Assembly (NCBI GenBank): GCA_019828595.1
Contig: JAHQRK010000015.1
Location: 744,001-808,000, forward strand
Reading direction: 5' to 3'
Origin: Aphanomyces cochlioides
Lineage: Eukaryota; Oomycota; Saprolegniomycetes; Saprolegniales; Verrucalvaceae
DNA length: 64,000 nucleotides
In this document: positions 25,094-35,172 of the stretch, piece after piece
Numbering within the stretch: position 1 is the first letter of the stretch
Layout: each line of letters starts with the position of its first letter
The notes under the pieces: generated by a model
The model's database searches: none
The model's input: only the letters and a program-made list of their open reading frames with translations
Told to the model about the DNA's origin: nothing
Position numbers and translations under genes: made by a program

Positions 25094-25393
25094 GAAGCGG
25101 GCTTTGAATGTGATTTGCATTCAACTTCATGTCAACCAATGTCCTCTGTTTACAGGTTATATATTATATAACCTGTTTTATTTTAGTTATATATTATATT
25201 TACAGGTGAATGTGATTTGCATTCAACTTCATGTCAACCAATGTCCTCTGTTTACAGGTTATATATTATATAACCTGTTTTATTTTAGTTATATATTATA
25301 TTTACAGGTTATATATTATATAACCTGTAAACAGAGGACATTGGTTGACATGAAGTTGAATGCAAATCACATTCATAGCCCGCTTTCTTTTTC
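25094..25393. repeat. MITE-like inverted repeat with internal 102-bp duplication
   Basis: The left end reads GAAGCGGGCTTTGAATGTGA (25094) and the right end mirrors it as TCACATTCATAGCCCGCTTTC (to about 25387). Long arms contain GTCAACCAATGTCCTCTG and an ACAGGTTATATATTATATAA palindrome. Inside, a 102-bp unit (25106-25207) is directly repeated at 25208-25309, and an inverted copy follows at about 25308-25375. A further fragment of the same sequence lies at 25055-25093. The structure fits a non-autonomous DNA element that duplicated internally or nested into itself. Confidence 0.75.
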
Positions 25394-26114
25394 TGAATAG
25401 GGGTCTAAAAGTAGATATGTATATCCTGCTAAAATTTATATTTGTTCTTACCCATGATAAACTATATTTTGTTTCCACAATTGAACCGTTAAAATTAATA
25501 TTTTCAAGAATCGGTGATGTTTCGACACCAAAGAGATCCACAGGCACAGGCACACAAAAAACCAAAGGGCACAAAATCCAAAGGGCACAAGTAGCAAAGC
25601 AGCACAGCGTAGAGCAGAATAAACCTCACAAACTCGACTTCTGTACGACAGCTCTGTTAGCTCGATTATCACCCTTCAAGGAATGTAAAGACACTGGTGT
25701 TAGATTATTGCTTGAAGCAACCTATCACAACCTCCAGTGCAATCACAAACAGTGAATTTAACGAGAACAGCTCTAATAACGTTAGTCTACTAGTCGCGTG
25801 TGGAAAATCACGAGTTTCTACCGGTCAGACGCACCAGCAGCTTGCGGGTGCACCAAAAACCAAATCAGATCAGATACTCCTTCAAAAATTAGTTCAATAC
25901 ATTTAGTCCGACTATTACTTCGATAAAGTAAATTAAATAGAATAGTAAACTTATTTCAATTAAGTTAACTATTTAATCTTGACAACACTTGATAAAGTAA
26001 ATTTTGAATTTAATTAAGCGAGGGGGACAGACAAGATGACAACAGGACAACTTCCCGACAAGCACCACCCAAATCTTCACCCTGACGCAGACATGAGACT
26101 GCGAACATCTTTGG

Positions 26115-26649
26115 GAGCTATTTCTACAGATAAGACCATTCACCCATTACATTACTTAAGAAAAGACTACAGTACCCACCATGTGGTGGGTATTTGACAG
26201 GTATGTTTGGTTGTTTGGATAGATTGCTTTCCAATCTGACTGATAGAATTGCCCCACAGTTGACGAAAAGGCTCGTCTGGGTGGCGGCACGGCCTAACGG
26301 CCTACTTGCCGCCTTCCCGACGTGAGATAAATACAGAAATCCCTTTTTGGTGCACGTTTGGGGCTCGTTCCTCCGAGTCATTTTACACCAGACCTCCACT
26401 GCGCTCTGGTGAGCGCAATTTTCTGGGCGAATGTCTGACGTCTCTCGCGTGGTGTAATGCTTGTCGTTGCTGTGGTCTTAAGTGTCGTCAGAGAAATCCT
26501 GAAGCAATCCCATCATTCAGATTGGAAAGCTATCCATCCATACAACCAAAATACCCGTCAACCCCACCACATGATGGGAAGTCTTTTTCATGGGAAGTCT
26601 TTTCTTAAACAATGTAATGGGTGAATGGTCTCATCTGTAGAAATAGCTC
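26115..26649. mobile_element. Non-autonomous Mutator-like MITE with 9-bp TSD
   Basis: The element is 535 bp. Its ends are about 130-bp imperfect inverted repeats, starting GAGCTATTTCTACAGAT at 26115 and ending with the complement at 26649. Both arms carry CATTCACCCATTACATT and CTTTCCAATCTGA. It is flanked by the 9-bp direct repeat CATCTTTGG at 26106-26114 and 26650-26658, the length typical for Mutator-like elements. There is no transposase inside. The first bases (GAGC) match those of the larger element at 35173. Confidence 0.82.
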
Positions 26650-26735
26650 CATCTTTGGCCTTCAACATCTCGAGGATTGCTTAGATCAGACAAGTGGAAG
26701 ATCACGTTACGCTCATGGGATAGCCACGACATGGT

Positions 26736-27026
26736 TTATGTCGAACACGCAAGGTTTGATTTTTGCAAAAAGAGTCTGGTTAAAAGTGAAATAGACCGCA
26801 GCTTACGATCACGCGACGACAATGCAGTAATCCTCTGTCTCCTCTCGAGCAGCTCCAGACATTTTGATTCGATGCTGATATCATGGGATGATTCTTGTAA
26901 AAACAGCTCCACGCCGAGGGAACTCATCATGTCGTGGGCGGCGACAAGCAACTGCCAGAGCCTATCAATAGGGACGCACGTAGACAAAGAGTGGACTTGG
27001 AACCAAGGAGAACATCCTCGACTCAT
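26736..27026 (-). CDS. Small hypothetical protein, divergent from CoA ligase 2
   Basis: A 96-aa frame from ATG 27026. Composition looks protein-like: LWQLLVAAHDMMSSLGVEL, LECLELLERR-type helices and a basic C-terminus (RDRKLRSISLLTRLFLQKS). No family is recognised. The start lies 40 nt from the start of the plus-strand CoA-ligase gene, so a shared divergent promoter would be very short. It could be a chance frame. Confidence 0.35.
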   Translation of the reverse strand: MSRGCSPWFQVHSLSTCVPIDRLWQLLVAAHDMMSSLGVELFLQESSHDISIESKCLELLERRQRITALSSRDRKLRSISLLTRLFLQKSNLACST

Positions 27027-27065
27027 GCCTTCAGTTTGGACCAAATCGCATTTGTCCGACCAAAG

Positions 27066-29149
27066 ATGCTCCATCTGCGCCAGATCCTCCGACGCTCGCC
27101 AGCTTCCTCCCGCCGAACTTTTGCACGCCCGTTGTCGTCGTTGGATGAACCGATTATCTTCAAGTCCCCACATGGATCCATTGATCTGACACCACGAACG
27201 GCTTGGGATATCGTCAAGGAAACATCCACAGCCCATGCCGATAAGCCAGCGCTTATTTGTGGCGTCAAACACGAACAGCTCACACATGGAGAATTCCTCC
27301 ACCGCGTTGAGCTCCTTGCAACTGGTTTGGCCGAGCGTGGCGTCGGCAAAGGCACGGTACGACCCGTCCTTGCTGCACTGTGCTGAGTTTTTACTGCGCA
27401 GGTTGTCTTGACCAACACGATCAACTGTCTGGAATACCCGCAGCTTTACCATGGTACGCTTCATTGAGCCACCACTGAGTAACTCTATTGAATACGTAGC
27501 CATCACGGCATTGGGAGCTACCATGTCGCCAGCGTCGCCAATGTTTTCGGCAACGGATATCGCTCGCCAAATTGCAGCTTCCAACGTAAATTTCGCGTCC
27601 CTGATGTGACCAAGTTGTCAATTGTAGGCGACGTTCCTCGTCACGCATGAAACGACAGAGGATGCAGCTCGCGACGCTGCAACCCTTGGACGAATTTCCC
27701 CTGACAATTGCTTCTGCATTGGCACTCCTAAACACTTTCAACCATTCTCGTAAGACCTCCACGTTACTCCGATGACCTGCGAATCTAGCGTGCTCTACGG
27801 GAGCTCCAAGCGGGAACTTCCTCCTGTCTCGTTGGATATCATGAGCGACGTGAACTACTTGCCCTTCTCGAGTGGCACAACGGGCGTTCCCAAGGGCGTC
27901 AAGCTGACATTTTGGAACATGGCGATCAATATGCTTCAGATGGGCCACGGCGAAGTCTTTAACTCGCCAGCGATGCTTGTCCTGCCTTACTACCATATCT
28001 ATGCGAGCACGTTGATGAACACGGTGCTTATTTCTGGCCAGCCTCAAGTGGTCCTGCCCAAGTTTGACCATGAAAAGTTCCTCGAGTGCTTGGAACGCTA
28101 CCAGGTAATCCCTTTCACTTCCTGCTGGTTTAACTAAAATTCTGTAGATTTCAAAGGCCCACATTGTCCCTCCAATTGCTTCCTTCCTTGCCACGCATCC
28201 ACTCGTTGATAAATACGACTTGTCGTCAATGCAATATGTGATTTCTGCCGCTGCACCACTTGGTGCTGGCCTTGAAGAAGCTGTCAAAGAGCGCCTTGGC
28301 ATCACAGTCAAGCAATGCTACGGCATGACAGAGCTCTCGCCAATCGTCAACTATTCCAAGGACAATGATCTCAAATCGGTGCGTCTGGCTCACTTGTAAA
28401 TTAATCCTTCGCATTTTCTATAGGCATCCACTGGTCAATTGGTTCCCAACACTGAACTCCGCGTCGTCTGTCCGTCAACTGGTAAAGACCTGGGACCAAA
28501 TGAAGTGGGCGAGCTGTGGTATCGAGGCCCTCAAGTCATGCAAGGCTATCTTAACAACGAGGAAGCCACTAGCGTACATCTTTGGCTGTATAGGACAAGA
28601 ATTAACGCTATGCTGTTTTCTAGTCGACTACTACTCAATGTGGATTCCTCAAGACGGGCGACTTGGGCTACATTGATGACGACGGTCACATTTACGTCGT
28701 CGATCGACTCAAGGAGCTGATCAAGTACAAAGGTTACCAGGTATGGCGAATCTCTTGGCTCTGAAATTTATTGCATGGCTGTAGGTCGCCCCTGCTGAAT
28801 TAGAAGATGTCATTTTGACGCATCCTAAAGTCCTTGATGTTGCTTGCATTCGAGGGTAAAATTCGATTTTTTCCAGCAGGTTTTAAGCTCTGTAGATACA
28901 ATGAAGAGCGTGAAGAAGTTCCTAAAGCTTGTGTCGTTGTCCGACCAAATGAAACCCTCACATCTGAAGGTAATAACGCAGTGGTGATGAATTTATAAGC
29001 TCATTTTTTCGAGTATAGAGCTGATGGAATTCGTGGCCTCTCGTGTCGCTCCATACAAAAAAGTGCGTCAAGTCGCATTTGTGCCAGAGATTCCAAAAAA
29101 CCCATCGGGCAAAATCCTCCGCCGTGAATTGCAAGAACAACACAAGTAG
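27066..29149 (+). CDS. 4-coumarate-CoA-ligase-like acyl-CoA synthetase, copy 2
   Basis: Plus-strand paralog of the flanking minus-strand copies. The start [19 protein letters not shown] again looks like a mitochondrial presequence. Multi-exon. Motifs: [107 protein letters not shown], and [13 protein letters not shown] with the catalytic Lys, ending EQHK. All adenylation and thioesterification motifs are present, so it should be active. Substrate is unknown. Sequence divergence from copies 1 and 3 is larger than between those two, judged from the N-terminal and C-terminal exons. Confidence 0.9.
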
Positions 29150-29411
29150 AGCGAGAACACTGCCGTCTTTTCGACGACTAGAGCCTTCATCCCCGTCTCG
29201 TGCATATTTATGTCTTGTCTAATTTCAATTATGTTTGTATGCTAATTTTTTTCATGCCCAACTAACTCAGCGACGAATATACAAAGCGTGAGGAAGCTTC
29301 AAATATATCTTGGAGGCTTCAAACTCTACATTCGACACGAGATTTCTAGATAGAGAGCGGCAACTTCGGTTATTCATCTTTTTAAATGTGTTTCAATTTC
29401 AGCGTGATGGT

Positions 29412-31584
29412 CTATGCCTCGTTGGGTTTCTTGCCATGGACGAGCTGCAATTCTCGACGAAGGATTTTGCCCGACGGACTTTTTGGAATTGCGTCGACAA
29501 AGACAACCTGACGGACCTTTTTGAAAGGCGACACTTTGGTCTCGACATATGCCATCAAGTCTATCCAGCACTAGATCGAGTACATTTTCGACGGCTGGTA
29601 CAGTACCTTCAGCTGCGAGCTCGTGGCCAGGACGAACTACTACGCATGCCTTGGGGACTTCTTCGCCGTCTTCGTTATATCTAGAGGGCAATTGTAAAGA
29701 CCATTGGAGTTGTGGCTTGGATAGTACCCTCGAATGCAAGCAACGTCGAAGACTTTGGGATGTTTGATAATGACGTCTTCTAATTCAGCAGGAGCCACCT
29801 ATTCAGAGAAGACTTATCATGATGCAGCTTGAGTTGGAAGTTTACCTGGTGGCCTTTATACTTGATCAATTCCTTCAGTCGGTCGACGACGAAGACGTGG
29901 CCATCTTCATCGATGTAGCCCAAATCTCCCGTCTTTAAAAATCCACACGAAGTCAGCGTTGCCTACAATTAGACAAGCTCATGAACTACCGCATGGAGTA
30001 ACAGGGTGCGTGCCTTGTTGGCTTCAGGATTGTTTAAATAGCCCAACATGACTTGCGGGCCACGATACCACAACTCGCCAGTGGTATTTGGCGGCAAATC
30101 TTTTCCAGTCGTTGGGCAGACAACACGCAGCTCTGTGTTGGGAACCATTTGCCCCGTTGACGACTAGCCATGTGGATAAATTCATTGCGCTATGTGGAAA
30201 TGAAGAGTACCGATTTCATATTGTCATCATGGGCGTAATTGGCACACGGCGATAGTTCTGTCATACCAAAGCCTTGCTTGATTTTCATCCCCAGGCGATC
30301 AGTGAGGGCTTGCTCCAATTCTACAAACAACTGAGCGATCCAAGAGCACCAAATTGAGCACCTTCACCCATGGGAGCTGCCGCAGAGATGAGTATTTTAG
30401 TCGCCGAGAGGTCGTACTCGTCCACAAGAGGATGCTTTGCCAGGAAACCAGCAATCGGTGGAGCAATATGGCATTTTACAATCTACAGCGCAATGAGAAT
30501 TTTGTAAATGATGATTCCGCGAACATTGTATCGCTGCAGCACGTCCAAGAACGTTGCAGGATCAAATCGTGGCAGCATGACTTGCGGCTGGCCACAGAAG
30601 AGAGCCGTGTTCATCAACGTCGTGCCATAAATATGATTGTAAGGCAGTAAGCCAAGAGCAGGGGCTATGAATGGATCCACTGTATTCCACTGGAGAACAT
30701 TCACAGCCAGGTTTGCAAATGACAATTGAACACCCTAGACATTGGAGCTCAGTTGCATTGTCGTACACGAGATTGATTACCTTTGGTGGACCCGTCGTTC
30801 CGCTTGAAAAAGGAAGATAATTCACATCTTGAGTGTGGTTGATCTCTGGCTTTGGAACGCTAATGGACGAGACTTGCTGAAGAGTGCTAAATAGCGCTCA
30901 GAGGAATTTTTAAACGCCATGGAAGTACTGGAATGGTTCGAGAGACGAAGTTGACTTGCCAACGACAAATCGACGCTCTGGGGCAATTGAGACTGCATTA
31001 GCTGCTTCGATCGCAGCTTCTTCGGCAACAACATGCGTCACTAAATATGATGCCTAGACGAGTCAGCATGATTCTCATGCTCGAGTAGGAGACGTACATT
31101 CGATGCAACAAGTTGTCGGATCAATTCAGAGCTTGAAAAGGTCGGCGATGCTGGCGACAAGATAGCTCCGAGTGATGTCAATGCTACAGGAGACACTAAA
31201 GTTAGTCCAGTCTCACAAGCAACAGAGAACCATGGAAGAGAATCGGGTATTCCATGCAGTTGATCAAGTTTGTCAGCACAATCTACATTGCGATCAGCAT
31301 GATGGTCGCAACTTGGCACGTACAGTTCCTTTGGTCACGCCACGTTGAGCCAGCGAAGTCGCCGTCTTTTGCACGGCTTGGTCAAATTCACCAAACGACA
31401 TGGTTGCATGGGAGACGCCGCAGATGAAGGCCGTGGCGTCAGGCTTGGCTTGAGCAACCTCATGGACGAGATCCCAAGTCGTTCGCTGAGGAAATTCAAG
31501 TGGCGGATATGGCGATGTATAAACCCGTTGCTTATGGCTGAGAGCTGCTGTTGCATAGCGACGAGTGAAGCGGCGGACGAGCAT
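29412..31584 (-). CDS. 4-coumarate-CoA-ligase-like acyl-CoA synthetase, copy 3
   Basis: Multi-exon minus-strand paralog, convergent with copy 2 (263 bp between stops). It starts [20 protein letters not shown], again presequence-like. It shares with copy 1 the whole first exon pattern ([31 protein letters not shown]) and [31 protein letters not shown] and [17 protein letters not shown]. The C-terminus is [20 protein letters not shown], then [13 protein letters not shown], ending KKPNEA. It is closest to copy 1, so the likely order is duplication of an ancestor giving copy 2 and then 1/3. Same expected reaction; substrate unknown. Confidence 0.88.
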
Positions 31585-31846
31585 TGTAGCGCTGATCTCT
31601 CGAATGCAAAGAACGCCAAACTGAGCGAAGACCAGGAGGCTGCCCCACGTTGGCCAGCAGATGGCGTCATGAAGTGGTCGGCCATGGATGTCAAACTTCC
31701 ACCAGCTTCAAGCCTTTAACTATCTCACCAAAATATTTTGACATAAATTTGGTCGAAATATTCCCTTATATAAGGAGGTTAAATATAATTGTTCAATTTA
31801 ACCATTTTGACCGGTGAGATATTTCTTTTTAAATATTGTTGCTTGT
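31585..31846. other. Intergenic, upstream of CoA ligase copy 3
   Basis: Contains an imperfect inverted repeat around TATCTCACC (31727) and GGTGAGATA (31824), about 110 bp overall and AT-rich, possibly a small MITE remnant. No gene seen. Confidence 0.35.
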
Positions 31847-32056
31847 TCAATATTGGGAGCACTTACTGTCACGTATGAGACGACCAGCTGAATCGAACGA
31901 CAGGGTTGTAAAGCGATAAAATGGTTTCAGACCAGTCCAAGCAGCCACGCTGCTGCACGCGACCAGAATCTCCAAGTTTTTTACTCCTTCTACTGTGAAT
32001 ATGGTGTTTGGAAACGCCTCACTGTCTGCCCAAAGTCCCATTCTCTTCCTGGCCAA
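31847..32056 (-). CDS. Short hypothetical frame, possibly a first exon
   Basis: A 69-codon frame starting MARKRMGLWADSEAFPNTIF and ending near a consensus donor (gtaagt) at about 31866. It looks protein-like (VEGVKNLEILVACSSVAAW), but no downstream exon was found before the CoA-ligase start at 31584. It may be an isolated exon of a gene cut off by repeat insertion, or a chance frame. Confidence 0.25.
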   Translation of the reverse strand: MARKRMGLWADSEAFPNTIFTVEGVKNLEILVACSSVAAWTGLKPFYRFTTLSFDSAGRLIRDSKCSQY

Positions 32057-32269
32057 AGAGTGCCACCTGTCATGAGTAACGCAGGGTGGCCTTTGGTTGA
32101 GTATACAGGTCTACACGATATTCATGCAATAGACGTGGGTGGGTTTATGCAGTCACAATCGTTTATGCGCTGGAATATGAATTTTTAAGTTGAAATATGG
32201 CAAGATCGAAGGAAGGGGGCTGAGGGGCGAGCGTGGCCATTGCGTTGAAAATGAAGTTGATTGCGCTAA

Positions 32270-32805
32270 AGAAAATTATGATTAGTATTGTCGATTTGGT
32301 ACAAATTTCCACTTCCTGCGCATATCGAATCACGCCAGTCGAATCGCGCCGCCAATCGATCACGCATCTGATTGGATAAAATATAATATAAAATGATTTG
32401 ATTGGTCAATTATAAACAACCCCATCATCGATCATGCTCCTTTGTCCACGCTCGTCCGTTCATGCAGACAGACGAGATGATGCAAATTACTCTTAAGGAA
32501 TCCGCGAGGAGCATGTGACGCAAGATACGGCTGTTTTGACTGAGCAAAATGCTCACTAACTTCTCAGCATGTACGATTTCACAAATCCTGGATGAAATAA
32601 TGGGTTAAAAGCGACAACGCATTGGATTTTGCTTGTCACAACGATGAATAAAGCTTAAAATTGATGCTAAGTAATAGTAGAACTAGAACGGACCCGCTTT
32701 AAAGTAGCTTATCGCCATATTTTCCCTCTTGCGCGGTTGAAGGCGTCATTGTGGTGAAATTGAGAAATCACGCAAAAAATAGAAATTTACAGCAAAAGCA
32801 CAATA
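32270..32805 (-). repeat. Inverted duplication, copy 2
   Basis: Reverse-complement partner of 19341-19870. In this copy the sequence beyond the promoter-proximal end has only a 25-codon frame (MATLAPQPPSFDL...) instead of the 746-aa gene. Only the upstream region, not the gene, is duplicated. Confidence 0.85.
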
Positions 32806-35172
32806 CTTCTGTGGATAATTTGGATTTGCAAATTGTCGCCAACTCACCGTCGAATGTCGTATGTTTGTCGTATGTTGAGAATTGGCAACTTTGAAGCTTG
32901 ACTGTCTTCGATAACTGGGAGTTCTTTGCAGTTACCTCCATCATATCATCGAAAATTGAATTTGAGAGTAAAAGCTTTAGATTTCCCTCGCCATTTCTTA
33001 ACCTCTGCAATCTTCGATAAGAGAAAAGGTCACGTTGAAAAGGCATTCCAAGCTTCAAATTAGGTAGCAAGACATTTTCACAACAGATTATACTTCGAAG
33101 TAGACGACTTGAAATTATGCTATGATTAATGTTTGACCGAAAAACCGTATAAATTGTAGGAACCTACGACAGTATCATAAATTGTACTAGTACTAGGGTA
33201 ATTTCTACCGTTATAAAGCGATATAATTGCTCAATGCCTCGATGCATTTCATGCAAACTTGCGTACTAGTATATTCAACGCCAGACTCTGTTCAATTTAG
33301 CATCTTCGGAATACTCTCGGCGTTTGGTGTGTTAAAGCTCTTACCACAAATAGCCAATCATGTTCAATATTTCTCAGTTATATTAATGCAAGGAAAATAC
33401 AAATTGATTGGATAAAAATAGAATATTTAACCAATTATGGACCGTAAGATGCCCGGCGCTTATTGCTCACACTATTCCAAAGCCTTGAAAATCTTGGTGC
33501 AATTTGATGGACATTTTTCATTTGTCTGTCAATTTGACCCTTATGATTCAAGTATGTGTCGATGAAGGACTCCCCGGTCAAGCAGGATTAGACCTTATCC
33601 ACATGGATGTCTGCTTGGACAAGTTATAGCCATGATAAGGATATCTTGGGGGTAAATAACAAGGAGCATGAGACTGATGATACTGCATATAATATGTACG
33701 GAAAATGACGACAATTGAGCACGAAATCATTCAAATCAAATCTTGAAACGATCAGCTGTGTGACGTTTCGTCGACAGATTTGTGCTTGATTTATTTGATA
33801 GATTCCTTTTAAATTGTCCTGTTTACTCTTCGCCTTTCTTCGAATCAGGTTCACAATCGGCCGATATCAGCCACAGACAGCCAGTGTCGATGGATCGAAG
33901 CGTGAGCTCTTTCTGAGAGTCTGAACTTTCTGAAACTCTGTTGAGTAAAAAGACGAAACGAGAAGGATGGGCTTGGAATTACAGAGTAAATCACCCTTCC
34001 AGTGGTCTTGCAACCCCCCAAACCACAGGTTTCCCCGGCCATCTAAATCGCCAACTCGCGGCAATATTCTGCAAGAGTCACTGTGCTCGATCGAGCGCAA
34101 TGCTATGGATATATTCTAATAAATTCTCTCGACGAATACAAGATGTGATTTCCCGAGAGCTCAGTCCATGCTAATTTCACGTGTTTCAAGTGTCTCATTT
34201 GGGTAGGGACAATTCCTCGGGTCATGCAAACAGGAACAAGTGCTCCTGTCAGATGAAATCAAGTCGGAAGATTTGTATAGCAACAGTGGACTCTTTCTTA
34301 CCGACGGATGCATGTCAAGCCTCCTATAGGACGCACATAATAAACCATCATGATGCGAGAGTTTACGTAGACGTGCGTTGACTCCATCACGTCATATGAA
34401 AGTATGTATGAGTCCACCACCGCCATATCGTTGTATGCCTCTGGTCACAAGAAGGCGGCGGTGGTTGCAATCTATAGAGAATGCCAAGGGAAACAATCGA
34501 TCGACGGCGATGGAGGATCACCGACTCAGATGCATTCCCATACAGAATCTTTCAGAGGAGTACACCTTTTTACCTTCAAGTTCAGTGTATCGGAAGTTCA
34601 AGTGCAGGGAGTATTCAAACTTTATAAATTGCACAAAAAAAAATTATTTTTCTTTATAAGTTTATCTTTGATGGCGTAGGTACTGAAAAGCACTCAATAA
34701 TCGTCCTGGAGTGGTTATTTCACTTCCAACCGAGCTCTCTTTACTTCAATAACAGCAATGCGCGAGAAAGAAAGGATCTTGTGCCGCTGAAAGTGCGCTA
34801 ATCCTCAGAAACCGACATGACAACGTCACATCATAATCTGGTCGTCGTCCGAGGGTGAGATACCTCTTATCATTTATACGCCTAAATTATAAATTTTCAA
34901 GCTAAACCTGTACAACTCTGTACTTGAACTTCCGATACACTGAACTTGAAGGTAAAAAGGTGTAGTCGGATCAAACAAGTCAACATTCTATCATAACTAA
35001 TATTTACAAAATATAATCATATTTATACTTAACTTTTGTATGAGTTTTGATTTATGTTTTTATAACCATCGTACATATGAATTATAGTATTAGTAGAAAT
35101 ACAAAATATGCATTTTAGTTGATTAAAATGACTCCACGTCTCAACCAATCCCAAATGTCACCACTTGGATGG
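32806..35172. other. Intergenic, no gene recognised
   Basis: About 2.4 kb with short frames only. It holds the 404-bp TA-flanked element at 34561-34964 and is otherwise AT-rich. No transposase or host gene was recognised. Confidence 0.4.
34561..34964. mobile_element. 404-bp MITE with ~45-bp TIRs and TA ends
   Basis: The left end TACACCTTTTTACCTTCAAG (34561) is mirrored by the right end (...CTTGAAGGTAAAAAGGTGTA, ending 34964). The arms match over about 45 bp, including TTCAGTGTATCGGAAGTTCA, with one or two mismatches. Each end is bounded by TA, as expected for a Tc1/mariner-type target duplication. No coding capacity. Family not determined. Confidence 0.65.

Larger units (their letters stand above)
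24738..26735. other. Repeat-rich intergenic region
   Basis: Gap between the divergent CoA-ligase copies 1 and 2. It is filled mainly by the palindromic repeat cluster at 25008-25390 and the 535-bp Mutator-like MITE at 26115-26649. No protein gene was recognised between them; the 131-codon plus frame at 25360-25755 lacks domains. Confidence 0.5.

Noticed and set aside
25008..25393. CRISPR-like array
   Set aside because: Repeats are contiguous or inverted with no regular spacers, and the DNA is eukaryotic.
26736..27584. 282-codon minus open frame
   Set aside because: Its upper two thirds are antisense to exons of CoA ligase copy 2; only the lower 96 codons were kept as a weak candidate.
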